A stretch of 64,000 nt of DNA from Dolomedes plantarius (taxonomy: Eukaryota > Arthropoda > Arachnida > Araneae > Dolomedidae). A program made the position numbers and the translations under genes. The notes beneath the pieces were generated by a model, which saw nothing but the letters and a program-made list of their open reading frames with translations, was not told the DNA's origin and did no database searches. Positions 1 to 11,045 of the stretch are shown piece by piece. The first letter of the stretch is position 1. The number at the start of each line of letters is the position of its first letter. The stretch covers positions 145,176,654 to 145,240,653 of the forward strand of contig OU015499.1 of NCBI GenBank assembly GCA_907164885.2, given 5' to 3'.

Positions 1-424
1 TTTTTAAGTAAAGTTATCCCTGAAAAGAACTGCTTGCTTGGGGACAGTGGTTACCCATTAGAACCATGGCTGATGACACCATATTTGGATGAATCCTCAC
101 AAAGCAAGCAGAAATTTAATGAAAAACACAGAAAAGCCCGAAATGTCATAGAGCGCTGCTTTGGGTATTAAAATCAAGATTTAGATGTCTGGATCAAGCA
201 GGTGGTACACTTCAGTATACACCTGAAAAAGTATGTGAAATCATTATTGCATGTTCTGTATTACATAACATCTGTTTGAAATTTAATATTGAAAGTGCTG
301 TACAAACATGTGATAATGAATTTGATGATACTGGAGTGTTCCCATCTGTGGTAAATTCTGATAATCAGAATACTCTGAGAAACAGAGGGAAAATGTTACA
401 CGAAGAAATTTGTGCAAATTTATA
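1..424 (+). pseudogene. PIF/Harbinger transposase, last exon (copy A), frameshifted
   Basis: C-terminal part of a HARBI1-like DDE_4 transposase, the nuclease of PIF/Harbinger DNA transposons. The frame shows the catalytic GDSGYP motif near base 40 and the ERCFG motif near base 155, in the same arrangement as the copy at 7332-7856. One base is missing in the G run near 164 compared with copy B, which breaks the frame just after ERCFG. Downstream codons (a 'CSVLHN'-like segment, acidic tail, stop near 424) resume in another frame. The upstream part lies outside the window. The family call is firm; the copy is inactive. Confidence 0.85.
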
Positions 425-581
425 AATTTAATTTTTAGTTAATTATTAAATAGTTTTTTCACTTTTGAACTGATGTTTTGTCTTATCAATTTTTAACATT
501 TCTTTGGCACAATTTTAATATGACATTTTAACATTTTAAGATGGTGACATACAGACATACATTGCTTTATATTATTATAGA

Positions 582-640
582 CTAGCCTGGCTATGCTCGG
601 GCCATCCGTCCATCAGACAGACGGCTTTGAATTGATTGAC
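582..640 (-). mobile_element. Helitron-like 3' terminus, copy A
   Basis: Read on the minus strand, the sequence ends in CTAG (582-585) followed by T. About 20 bases upstream is a short hairpin (CCGTC 606-610 with GACGG 620-624). CTRR ends with a nearby hairpin and insertion before T are the Helitron 3' signature. No 5' end was found, so this is a tentative call. Confidence 0.35.
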
Positions 641-1140
641 TGAGAGGGAGAATTTTCATAAGAGGCACTATTAATTTGAAGTCCCTCCCCCACAAACCAA
701 CAAAAAGAAAAATGTGTTATTCGTATTAACACCCACCACCACCTGGTATGATATGAGCATACCTGCAATACAAAAAGATAAATTTTCATGTGAAAAGAAA
801 TCGGCTGGCTACTTTAGCCTATAACAAAAATAATGGTGCAATACAAAAATTCCTGCAATACAAAAATTCAAATTTCCTTAAATTTGTGTCATTGGTGACA
901 TAATTATGCAATGTACATTGAAATTATATGAGTGCATGTATTAGGCAGAATTGCCCATGTCTATGGTGCGAGATATTCTGCATTCAGTTTAGTCAAAACA
1001 TAAGCACAATTTAAATATTAGACAGGCTTCCGGAGCATATGGTATTGTGGAAAAACAAATAAACACCAAAATTTCCTAAATATAAATATTTATATAACGA
1101 AAATGTGAATATGCACTTTTTAACAAATATTTTGACGTGT

Positions 1141-1330
1141 AATCAACAAAAAAGAAATGGTGAACTTCATACAAAAATAGCTTAGTAGAATATTTATCTA
1201 AAACCAAAAACTAAACTAATCAGCAAAGAAAGAAATATATGAAATAAGAACAGTTTTGGAAAAAAAATCAGTAACATGAAAATAAAAATTAAAGAATTAT
1301 TTGTTGTTTGGACATTTCAAACATGATCAT
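1141..1330 (-). repeat. Dispersed repeat shared with 58345-58545 (inverted)
   Basis: About 190 bases here match, in reverse complement, 58345-58545 with small differences. The same stretch is in copy B at about 8565-8755. Matching landmarks are 'ggtgaacttcatacaaaaat', 'ccaaaaactaaactaatcag' and 'attatttgttgtttggac'. The 58-kb copy lies inside a Helitron-like element, so this is probably internal Helitron sequence. No coding capacity was seen. Confidence 0.7.
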
Positions 1331-1989
1331 TGTCAATTTTGTTAGGATAATTAAACTTTTATTTCGTTATTTTTAAAAGGCTTGTCATGTATACATTATT
1401 TTGAGCATCTTCAATAGTTTTAACATATACCTTTTTTAACAAACATGGCTTTTACTGCACAATAAGAGTAAGATTACTATCTGTTTCACTAAAAGTAATT
1501 TTCAAGATAATAAATAAGATCTATAATAGAACAGTGAAACTTAAGGGAACTTAAATTTTTGTAACATTTGAAGTAATTCTAAAATTAGTATCATTTATAT
1601 GATACTAGACTTTTTTTATCCTATGTTGGGGAAAAGTACATTGACCATAATTCCCCACTGGTAACTCAGTAGAGGTGATATCTATTTCAAAAATCTGTGA
1701 CTGAAAAGTACTTGTTTTGAAGAGAGGATCACGTTAAAAGGTGATTGAAATCCATAAATTCCCCAGCAGAATAAAGGTGGTAGTCAGTAGAGGATACAAC
1801 GGCAATGCGGTGCAGGTAAAAAGCCGTGAGATTACTCTATAAAATTGGATGAACTATTAATACACACACGAAATGACACAACCGTTGGAACAACAAACAC
1901 TTGAAAAGACAGTTGTTTTGATAGACATACACGGTAACTCAGACACGCTAAAAGCGTTCTCATTGGCTGATTTCCGATGAAAATCGATT

Positions 1990-2260
1990 ATATCTCGATT
2001 ATCACTCCGAGTTATCGAAAGATTCGGTTCGTTTTGACAGCGTGACGTCACTGGATGCGGCTGGCGAAAATTGTTTGTCGTGAATGGCTTTAAAGGTGTC
2101 TTCCCCTTTTCAATCGCAGATCTCCCTGCCTTGCGGCTTGCGGACTGCAAGTCGCTGGCGTTTGTCGTGAATCAGGCCCTAAATCACAATGTGTTTGGAA
2201 GATGGTCACGCGTAAGGTTTTTGTATAAGCTCACAACTTCTGTCTCGCGTTAGCTTTCTT
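1990..2260. promoter_or_regulatory. GC-richer block with consensus CRE, copy A
   Basis: A locally GC-rich stretch in AT-rich surroundings contains the perfect palindromic CRE TGACGTCA (2043-2050). Short open frames occur on both strands with no recognisable product. It could be a promoter or first exon of a host or retroelement transcription unit. The matching block is at 9400-9670. The function is inferred from motif and composition only. Confidence 0.25.
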
Positions 2261-2713
2261 AGCCAAAAATGAAATTCCATCCACCAGCCTAGAATTTTGG
2301 AACCATTGACACGTTGCCAGAGTCGCCACCATCGGTCATGAAAGGACACAAATGACCGACTAATCATCTACAAATATATTGAGACCACCCGTTAGGTGTC
2401 CAATCTTAGTCTAGTAGACAGGAAATTTAAGAGCCCGTCAAATTGACTTAGCCGATCACCTTTTCCCCATAAGTCGGTTTCTCTAAAACGCTGTCATCAT
2501 CTGTATAACATTATGAACACACAACAATTGAACACTGCACAGTACACATTTTCACATGACACACGTCTAATAATTCTCTCGAGAGGCAAAAAGAAAAAAG
2601 GCTATATTCAAATCTTAACAAGGATTTATTACGAAACACAAAAAAAACCCCTTAGTTTCGCTGGAGATTAGTTCCCAACTCACTTCTCTCCATGGGCGTA
2701 GCGTGCTTCTAAC

Positions 2714-2750
2714 TTTTTTTTTTTTTTTTTTTTGGGGGGGGGGGGGGGGG
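2714..2750 (+). repeat. Homopolymer tract T20G17
   Basis: Twenty T followed by seventeen G. The equivalent tract in the second duplicate (10123-10151) is T18G11, so the tract has changed length since duplication. The long G run could form a quadruplex and is also prone to sequencing error. Confidence 0.85.
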
Positions 2751-2929
2751 TAGGACACGAATTGAATTCAGTTAGTGCCCTCCTTAGTGCACTGACTTCC
2801 GGACGTTCCTTAAAATATGAAATATTATGAGTTTTTTCAATTAAATAACAATAGAATGTAGTTTATTGTATTCTGTCACAAATTTATGACAGAATAAAAT
2901 CGAAGCGTTGGGGGGTTGGGGATCTTTTG

Positions 2930-3160
2930 AGAGTCCCCAGCAGCCCACGACGGCCCGCAGTTGCCCAATTTCGTCTACTAACTGGACATGATAGCTTAGC
3001 AGAACACATACACCGCATTGGAATTTTCTCAAGCCATTATTGTCCCCTATGTAACTCTAATGACCTTATGAACAGACACCACCTCCACCAAGTGCAGCCC
3101 TTAGAGGCGACTGTGAAACTTTCGCTTTTATGGAAGGCCAGAGAACTCCTTAGGCAATGA
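2930..3160 (+). pseudogene. LINE ORF2 C-terminal fragment (copy A)
   Basis: The frame (no ATG) encodes a non-LTR retrotransposon ORF2 tail. It has the pattern 'FRLLTGHDSLAEHIHRIGI' followed by a CPLCNS cysteine pair, histidines in 'RHHLHQ' and a terminal 'WKARELL', and a stop at 3158-3160. In arthropod LINEs this CCHH-like region follows the reverse transcriptase and RNase H domains. All upstream domains are missing, as expected for a 5'-truncated insertion. AATAAA and an A-rich stretch follow at about 3240-3252. The clade is not resolved. Confidence 0.75.
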
Positions 3161-3307
3161 CTTCGTTCAATTCTATGTCTTCTCTTTCTGTGTTTTTGCA
3201 ATTCTACTTGTTATTATCTTTGTATTTGCCTTGCCATTTGAAATAAAAAAACAATAGAATGGATGCTTCAGTAGTATTCAAAAGTTACACAATGAGAAAA
3301 ATAAATA

Positions 3308-5352
3308 CAGTTGGTTCTCTGTTTAACGACTTTCAAGGGACCGTGAAAAATCGTCCTTAAGTAGAGATCGTCCTTAAACAGAATTTGTGAAAAAATAACA
3401 TTTCCCTTCACACTTTACAGGCTTATGACTGTCAATATATTTCTTAATATATTGGCGTGTTTAAAAATTTTATTTTTATTATCATCATTATTTTATTCAC
3501 AAAAAGTTATTTTAAATTACATTGAAAAAAAAAGAGTACAAACAATACAATAAATTACGTTTTAAAAAATTCAAAAAGTGTTGATTGCTTCATTCGCCTT
3601 GTTTTCGTTATTCTCTTTTCCAGATTTTCTAAAATGTTAAATGAGTCACCTTCCATTTTCGATGTAATATAGCGTCGGAGAACATCTAGAGCAGAAATTG
3701 CATCTGTGTAAGACGGTGGCAGTGTCTAGTTTTCCGTGTCTTCAACTTCACCTTCTTCGTCTGACACTGTGTTTTCGTTTACAATATCTTCATAAATTTG
3801 CTCTACATTTCTGAAATCTGTTGTTAAAACATATTTATCACAATTGTAGAAATCTTGAATTGAATCATCCTCATCTTCAACAAGACTTCTCCATTCTTCA
3901 GGGGTAATGTCATCTTCGTTGATTTCTACATCCGTACTTTGCAGTTCCACTACAAGTTCTTTGTGAATTCTAGTAACGCGAAAGCAGTTTATTATTGTGG
4001 ATGAAGGAACTTCTTTCTCTGCTGATGTTATCATGTGCATTGCTTCCAAGATTGTAAATTTTCTAATTTTTATACTGTCAGCCGAATTGTTTATTAATTT
4101 CCTAAATAAAGACTTTCTGTAGTTTGCTTTCACACTGCGAATGATACCCAGGTCTAATGGCTGCAACTTGCTAGTGCAATTAGCTGGTAAGAAATGGATA
4201 GTCAAATTTGTAAGTCCAGGGATATTTGGAGTATGTGCAGTTCATCGGTCGATTAAAAGTAAAACTTTTCTCTTTTCTCGATGCATTTTTGCATCAAATT
4301 TTCTAATCCAGTCAGTAAAAATTTGTGATGTCATCCACACTTTATTGTTATTGCGATACTCACAAGGTTTCCTGGTGATATTCTTAAAACACCTTGGTTG
4401 CTTTGATTTGCTTATAACTAGTGGTGGAAATTTCTCAGATCCATCGAATTAGTGCACAGTAAAACAGTCAATCGTTCCTTACTGTGTTTTCCACCAAAAC
4501 ACTTTTCGCCCATATACATTAAGGTTTTATTAGGCACCATATTGTAGAATACGCCCGTCTCATCTGCATTGAACATGTTCTTCTCATCATATCCATCTAA
4601 TATCCCCTTCAGCACTATTTTCCATTCATCCACTATTTTTTCATCTATGGAGCCCCTTATCTTTCTTTGAACTTTGTTAGCCAACCAGCCGCTTTTTGCT
4701 TGCTAAAAAGCCTTTGAGAGTAGACTCGGGTAGCTGAAATTGTCTTGCGAATTGGACTTTTGTTATTCCAACAATTTCTACACAGTTTTCAATAATTTTC
4801 ACTTTTTCTTGTAGCGTAAGATGCTTTCGCTTTGATGCCATTTTGCTCTGCTCACCTCGTATTCGTACTGGAATGAGCTCCTACACACAACCATGAATTC
4901 TCTAAACATGAACACGTGCTTCCCAGAAGGAGTGAGAGAGGGGTGCTTTTGGACAGTTCGTAAATCCCATGACAACATGGTAGGTACAATAGAGTGATTA
5001 CACACCCGCACTAAGAAATTCGATCCACCAGGGAAGAATGTTCGATCTTCCGAGAAACAGTAATCCCTCTTCCTCCCCCGATTTTTTCCACTGCAACAAG
5101 TCTATAATTGCAACAAACATAAAGGAAATTCTGGGTCTGTTATTGAAACCAAACTCCCCCACAGAAAGTAACCCTCCTGTAGATAAAATGTTGAAGAAAA
5201 AGTTTTATCATGTAAGAAAAAATCGTCGTTAAATAGAAACCAAATCGTCTTAAAATAGAATTTTTTTACGTCGGAGGGACCGGGACCGGGAAATATCGTC
5301 TTTAAATAGAGATCGTCGTTAAGTAGAGCGTCGTTAAACAGAGAACCAACTG
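3308..5352 (-). mobile_element. Tigger/pogo-like DNA transposon, 2,045 bp
   Basis: The element has 23-bp perfect terminal inverted repeats beginning CAGTTGGTTCTCTGTTTAAC and is flanked by TA at 3306-3307 and 5353-5354. Duplicate copy B has the unfilled site with a single TA at 10699-10700, which proves the boundaries and the target duplication. Subterminal regions carry several copies of a motif like ATCGTCNTTAAATAGA. It encodes a broken transposase on the minus strand and inserted after the segmental duplication, or was lost from copy B. Confidence 0.95.
3726..4841 (-). pseudogene. Tigger-like transposase (broken)
   Basis: A start codon at 4841 opens a short HTH-psq region ('MASKRKHLTLQEKVKIIE'), as in CENP-B/Tigger proteins. 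A DDE_1 catalytic domain follows in two further frames: 4684-4418 has NADETGVFY (first Asp) and a GEKCFGGKHSKERLTVLL block. A degenerate 'VLLLID' segment lies near 4270. 4205-3726 has 'CTSKLQPLDLGIIRSVK' (third Asp) and an acidic C-terminus. Frameshifts after the HTH and between the DDE pieces inactivate it. At about 372 codons it is also shorter than typical Tigger transposases. The closest known relatives would be TIGD-type proteins. Confidence 0.9.
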
Positions 5353-5462
5353 TATAATATAAATAAAATGAGAAAAAAATAGTATAGTGTCGAATTTTTG
5401 TTATGGGTCATATCACTGTTAAAAACTATGTTTTTCTAAAGACATATTCGGAATCTTCAGTT

Positions 5463-5700
5463 TCACAGTTTCAAAAAGCGGGAAAAAGCCAACCTTGGGG
5501 GCCAACATGCATCTCTCTCTCTCTTGTGATAATAAATAAAGATAAGTTTAGTTAATGTATATCCTGAAGGCAAAACAATTGGAAATTTATGATCGTACTC
5601 TAAATCTGAGTTGCGCAAACGTTCTCTGATACGAATAAGACCAGAACTGTCGATAGAGGGGTTTAAAAATCTTAACTTTCTGTTAGGAGCCACTCAGGAC
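5463..5700 (-). pseudogene. BEL/Pao retrotransposon integrase fragment (copy A)
   Basis: The minus-strand frame reads 'LRFLNPSIDSSGLIRI', then 'RLRNSDLEYDHKFPIVLPSG', then 'YYHKRE'. This is the spacing of the zinc-binding region at the start of BEL/Pao integrase (pattern: NP-D--GLIRVGGRL--S-L---KHPI-LP). The frame slips in a CT tract (5512-5523) and the rest is lost. No reverse transcriptase, gag or LTR belonging to it was identified. Confidence 0.75.
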
Positions 5701-6235
5701 TCTTACATTTACCTTTATATTGTTTTTGTTCAGTAAGAGCTATATTTGTTGTCAAAATAAAGATTTCTTCCAAGTCTATCAAAACTGTTTATCAAACTTG
5801 TTTGACAGAAAAACTTCAATCATAAATAATGACAAATAACTTATTACTAGATTTCGAACAACACTCTGCAGTTATGGAAGGAAGTTATAGAGTTGATGTA
5901 AGGGCAATGTAGCCAATATTCCCTGCTTCAAAACAAAAATTCCACTTCTGTCTACCTATACCACAGCTGACCCTCCATAACAAGTGCTGAGAAAAATGCA
6001 AATACTAGGAAGAGGAGTATCAATATGTTTCTGCAACTTCTGTAAAACAGCTAATTTCTAAGAAACTTTTTTTTAATAAATCTGAGCTAGTTACTCTGGT
6101 CTACAAAAAATTACAGTATATAGATAAAATAATTATTAACACTAAATAGAAAAGTGAATTTTATACACAAAACAGAATTACTTTAGATTGCCTTGTAATC
6201 TGATGCATACTAGTACATAGGAATGAGATCATATT

Positions 6236-6838
6236 CAAACTCAAAGGTTCACCGAAAAAAGTTCGAATTATCCGATGTTAAGAGAAAATATATAACTTTA
6301 AAAGTATATCACTGAAGTAGAAAAATCTCCTAGTATGTATATAACCCCAGAAAACATATTATACTATGCTATCTAAAATTAAACATATTAAAAAGCAATA
6401 CAGATTTACCTTAATCATAAAATGAAGCAGAAGATATGCAGCAGAAAGTAAACTTTAATTAAAAATATGAATTACTTTTTTAGGAAAAATTGTAAAATGG
6501 ATGTTTGGTTTTGTTTATGATGTTTACATTGTTAAGCCAGCTTCTCGATTTGAAGTAAACATTTCAATTCATTTTCAGAGGAAGGTTCTTTCTGAATAAA
6601 TGCTTTCAGAGTTTTAATAGAGTCCATTATGACTTGATCATGAGGATGCTTAACAGTCTCTGCATTCTCATCTAATTTGTCAAATTTTTAGTTCGAATTA
6701 ATCGAAGTGATAAAAATTTAGTTCGAATTAATGAGATTTTTAACATTAATCACAATACAAGTTTTTGGGGGCCTTTAGATTAGTTCGAATTAACCGAAAG
6801 TTCGATTTAACCGAGTTCGAATTAACGAGCGTCCACTG
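6236..6838 (-). mobile_element. pogo/Tigger-like element, one end only
   Basis: The right terminus ends ...CCACTG at 6838 followed by TA, matching the pogo pattern (TIR CAGTGGACGCTCG). At least six copies of a GTTCGAATTAA-like motif lie in 6240-6835, typical of subterminal transposase-binding repeats. Minus-strand reading near 6540-6670 suggests the C-terminal tail of a transposase. The left part is missing: the segment starts exactly at the edge of duplication copy A. Confidence 0.65.
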
Positions 6839-7331
6839 TATTAGGAATATTGTGCAGTTATCCAACTTGAGTACATACATACAGGGAGATCATTTCAACA
6901 TTTTTCATCACCTAATATTTTAGGGCTGCTTACATTCCATACTAACCCTACACCAAAGATATTTCTTCATGCCTTTTCATCACGTATGCAATTGCATATC
7001 TCCCAAGCAAAATTATTTTTTAACTTATGGATTTGGAGTGATATTAATTCCATACATTCTAGGACCCTTCTCATTTTCTGAATCATCATTTAAAAGTGTA
7101 CACTGTTCTATATTTGTATTATTACAACACATATTTTAAAGTTTACTTTCAGACCAAAATGACTGAAATATCATTTAGAATTGGCTAGTGTCCGAAAACT
7201 CATCTTCGTACACCAAAGTGCTTGTCACAAAAAATACTGTTTCATATACATTGAGGAAAAAGAGAAAAAGGTGTGTTCTTTTCAATCTTAAAACATTCAA
7301 AATACTAAATCTTATATTTCTTTTATTTCAG
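6839..7331. other. AT-rich gap upstream of Harbinger exon
   Basis: No gene was found. Because the Harbinger exon at 7332 begins at a splice acceptor, the right-hand part is probably its intron. A single-frame run from 7188 to 7331 has no recognisable motif. Confidence 0.4.
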
Positions 7332-7856
7332 GTATGTGATTATAACATGAAGATATTGGATGTCGTAGCAAGATGGCCTGGGAGCACTCATGATTCCTCT
7401 TTTTGGAAGAGCAGTGCTCCCTGAGAGTTGTTTTTAAGTAAAGTTATCCCTGAAAAGAACTTCTTGCTTGGGGACAGTGGTTACCCATTAGAACCATGGC
7501 TGATGACACCATATTTGGATGAATCCTCACAAAGCAAGCAGAAATTTAATGAAAAACACAGAAAAGCCCGAAATGTCATAGAGCGCTGCTTTGGGGTATT
7601 AAAATCAAGATTTAGATGTCTGGATCAAACAGGTGGTACACTTCAGTATACACCTGAAAAAGTATGTGAAATCATTATTGCATGTTCTGTATTACATAAC
7701 ATCCGTTTGAAATTTAATATTGAAAGTGCTGTACAAACATGTGATAATGAATTTGATGATACTGGAGTGTTCCCATCTGTGGTAAATTCTGATAATCAGA
7801 ATACTCTGAGAAACAGAGGGAAAATGTTACACGAAGAAATTTGTGCAAATTTATAA
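7332..7856 (+). pseudogene. PIF/Harbinger transposase, last exon (copy B), one nonsense codon
   Basis: The exon opens after a pyrimidine-rich acceptor ending AG at 7330-7331. It encodes 'DVVARWPGSTHDS', then the catalytic GDSGYP and, 35 residues after that Asp, ERCFG (the Glu). 'KSRFRCLD', 'CSVLHNI' and a stop at 7854-7856 follow. This is the C-terminal half of a HARBI1-like DDE transposase, which excises and inserts Harbinger elements at 3-bp targets. One in-frame TGA (7422-7424) breaks it, plausibly from CGA arginine. Upstream exons carrying the first Asp and the element's ends were not found. Except for the TGA, this copy is better preserved than copy A. Confidence 0.9.
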
Positions 7857-8012
7857 ATTTAATTTTTAGTTAATTATTCAATAGTTTTCTCACACTTGAA
7901 CTGGTGTTTTGTCTTATCAATTTTTAATATTTCTTTGGCACAATTTTAATATGACATTATAACAATTTAAAATGGTGACATACAGACATACATTGCATTA
8001 TATTATTATAGA

Positions 8013-8071
8013 CTAGCCTGGCTATGCTCGGGCCATCCGTCCACCAGACAGACGGCTTTGAATTGATTGAC
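8013..8071 (-). mobile_element. Helitron-like 3' terminus, copy B
   Basis: Same CTAG (8013-8016) plus hairpin arrangement as at 582-640, carried along in the duplication. It adds no independent evidence. Confidence 0.35.
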
Positions 8072-9399
8072 TGAGAGGGAGAATTTTCATAAGAGGCACT
8101 ATTAATTTGAAGTCCCTCCCCCACAAAACAACAAAAAGAAAAATGTGTTATTCGTATTAACACCCACCACCACCTGGTATGATATGAGCATACCTGCAAT
8201 ACAAAAAGATAAATTTTCATGTGAAAAGAAATTGGCTGGCTACTTTAGCCTATAACAAAAATAATGGTGCAATACAAAAATTCAAATTTCCTTAAATTTG
8301 TGTCATTGGTGACATAATAATGCAATGTACATTGAAATTATATGACTGCATATATTAGGCAGAATTGCCCATGTCTATGTTGCGAGATATTCTGTATTCA
8401 GTTTAGTCAAAAGATAAGCACAATTGAAATATTAAACAGGCTTCCGGAGCATATGGTATTGTGGAAAAACAAATAAACACCAAAATTTCCTAAATATAAA
8501 AATTTATATAAAGAAAATGTGAATATGCACTTTTTAAATATTTTGGCGTGTAATCAACAAAACAAAGAAATGGTGAACTTCATACAAAAATAGCTTAGAA
8601 TATTTATCTAAAACCAAAAACTAAACTAATCAGCAAAGAAAGAAATATATGAAATATGAACAGTTTTGGAAAAAAAATCAGTAACATGAAAATAAAAATT
8701 AAAGAATTATTTGTTGTTTGGACATTTCAAACATGATCATTGTCAATTTTGTTAGGATAATTAAACTTTTATTTCGTTATTTTTAAAAGGCTTGTCATGT
8801 ATACATTATTTTGAGCATCTTCAATAGTTTTAACATATACCTTTTTTAACAAACATGGCTTTTACTGCACAATAAGAATAAGATTACTATCTGTTTCACT
8901 AAAAGTAATTTTCAAGATAATAAATAAGATCTATAATAGAACAGTGAAACTTAAGGGAACTTAAATTTTTGTAACATTTGAAGTAATTCTAAAACTAGTA
9001 TCATTTATATGATACTAGACTTTTTTTATCCTATGTTGGGGAAAAGTACATTGACCATAATTCCCCACTGGTAACTCAGTAGAGGTGATATCTATTTCAA
9101 AAATCTGTGACTGAAAAGTACTTGTTTTGAAGAGAGGATCACGTTAAAAGGTGATTGAAATCCATAAATTCCCCAGCAGAATAAAGGTGGTAGTCAGGAG
9201 AGGATACAACGCCAATGCGGTGCAGTTAAAAAGCCATGAGATTACTCTATAAAATTGGATGAACTATTAATACACACACGAAATGACACAACCGTTGGAA
9301 CAACAAACACTTGAAAAGACAGTTGTTTTGATAGACATACACGGTAACTCAGACACGCTAAAAGCGTTCTCATTGGCTGATTTCCGATGAAAATCGATT

Positions 9400-9670
9400 A
9401 AATCTCGATTATCACTCCGAGTTATCGAAAGATTCGGTTCGTTTTGACAGCGTGACGTCAGTGGATGCGGCTGGCGAAAATTGTTTGTCGTGAATGGCTT
9501 TAAAGGTGTCTTCCCCTTTTCAATCGCAGATCTCCCTGCCTTGCGGCTTGCGGACTGCAAGTCCCTGGCGTTTGTCGTGAATCAGGCCCTAAATCACAAT
9601 GTGTTTGGAAGATGGTCACGCGTAAGGTTTTTGTATAAGCTCACAACTTCTGTCTCGCGTTAGCTTTCTT
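9400..9670. promoter_or_regulatory. GC-richer block with consensus CRE, copy B
   Basis: Duplicate of 1990-2260, with the TGACGTCA palindrome at 9453-9460 retained. One flanking base of the CRE differs between the copies. Confidence 0.25.
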
Positions 9671-10122
9671 AGCCAAAAATGAAATTCCATCCACCAGCCT
9701 AGAATTTTGGAACCATTGACACGTTGCCAGAGTCGCCACCATCGATCATGAAAAGGCCACAAATGACCGACTAATCTTCTACAAATATATTGAGACCACC
9801 CGTTAGGTGTCCAATCTTAGTCTAGTAGACAGGAAATTTAAGAGCCCGTCAAATAGACTTAGCCGATCACCTTTTCCCCATAAGTCGGTTTCTCTAAAAC
9901 GCTGTCATCATCTGTATAACATTATGAACACACAACAATTGAACACTGCACAGTACACATTTTCACATGACACACGTCTAATAATTCTCTCGAGAGGCAA
10001 AAAGAAAAAAGGCTATATTCAAATCTTAACAAGGATTTATTACGAAACACAAAAAAACCCTTAGCTTCGCTGGAGATTAGTTCCCAACTCACTTCTCTCC
10101 ATAGGCGTAGCGTGCTTCCAAC

Positions 10123-10151
10123 TTTTTTTTTTTTTTTTTTGGGGGGGGGGG
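10123..10151 (+). repeat. Homopolymer tract T18G11
   Basis: Shorter version of the tract at 2714-2750 in duplicate copy B. Confidence 0.85.
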
Positions 10152-10319
10152 TAGAACACGAATTGAATTCAGTTAGTGCCCTCCTTAGCGCACAGACTTC
10201 CGGACGTTCCTTAAAATATGAAATATTATGAGTTTTTTCAATTAAATAACAATAGAATGTAGTTTATTGTATTCTGTCACAAATTTATGACAGAATAAAA
10301 TCGAAGCGTTGGGGATCTT

Positions 10320-10553
10320 TTGAGAGTCCCCAGCAGCCCACGACGGCCCGCAGTTGCCCAATTTCGTCTACTAACTGGACATGATCGCTTAGCAGAACAC
10401 ATACACCGCATTGGAATTTTCTCAAGCCATTATTGTCCCCTATGTAACTCTAATGACCTTATGAACAGACACCACCTCCACCAAGTGCAGCCCTTAGAGG
10501 CGACTGTGAAACTTTCGCTTTACTGGAAGGCCAGAGAACTCCTTAGGCAATGA
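10320..10553 (+). pseudogene. LINE ORF2 C-terminal fragment (copy B)
   Basis: Duplicate of the fragment at 2930-3160 with the same frame and stop. It differs at a few residues: Arg for Ser after 'TGHD', and Tyr for Leu before 'WKARELL'. It is shortened upstream by a small deletion near 10310. It was duplicated with the segment and is not an independent insertion. Confidence 0.75.
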
Positions 10554-10811
10554 CTTCGTTCAATTCTATGTCATCTCTTTCTGTGTTTTTGCAATTCTAC
10601 TTGTTATTATCTTTGTATTTGCCTTGCCATTTGAAATAAAAAAACAATAGAATGGATGCTTCAGTAGTATTCAAAAGTTACACAATGAGAAAAATAAATA
10701 TAATATAAATAAAATGAGAAAAAAATAGTATAGCGTCGAATTTTTGTTATGGGTCATATCACTGTTAAAAACTATGTTTTGGCTAAAGACATATTCGGAA
10801 TCTTCAGTTTC

Positions 10812-11045
10812 ACAGTTTCAAAAAGCAAGAAAAAGCCAACCTTGGGGGCCAACATGCATCTCTCTCTCTCTCTTGTGATAATAGATAAAGATAAGTTTAG
10901 TTAATGTATATCCTGAAGGCAAAACAATTGGAAATTTATGATAGTACTCTAAATCTGAGTTGCGCAAACGTTCTCCGATACGAATAAGACCAGAACTGTC
11001 GATAGAGGGGTTTAAAAATCTTAACTTTCTGTTAGGAGCCACTCA
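10812..11045 (-). pseudogene. BEL/Pao retrotransposon integrase fragment (copy B)
   Basis: Duplicate of 5463-5700. Here the CT tract is two bases longer, so the frame continues into 'MHVGPQGWLF', which restores the histidine and GPQ motif expected after the zinc-binding region. This shows copy A was frameshifted by microsatellite slippage. It is still only a fragment of a pol gene. Confidence 0.75.

Larger units (their letters stand above)
1..6235 (+). repeat. Tandem segmental duplication, copy A
   Basis: This block is nearly identical to 7432-11586 in the same orientation, allowing small indels and scattered substitutions. It matches from the first base of the window, so the duplication probably continues to the left. 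The match stops at about 6235, after the shared stretch ending 'gatcatatt'. Copy A is longer because it holds a 2,045-bp Tigger insertion (3308-5352). Both copies carry a Harbinger exon, a Helitron-like 3' end, a CRE-containing block, a LINE tail and a BEL/Pao fragment. Confidence 0.9.

Noticed and set aside
1857..2253. Overlapping plus and minus frames conserved in both duplicates
   Set aside because: The duplicates are too young for frame conservation to mean anything, and no domain is recognisable.
5038..5232. Plus-strand frame inside the Tigger element
   Set aside because: Antisense to the element's 5' untranslated and subterminal repeat region.
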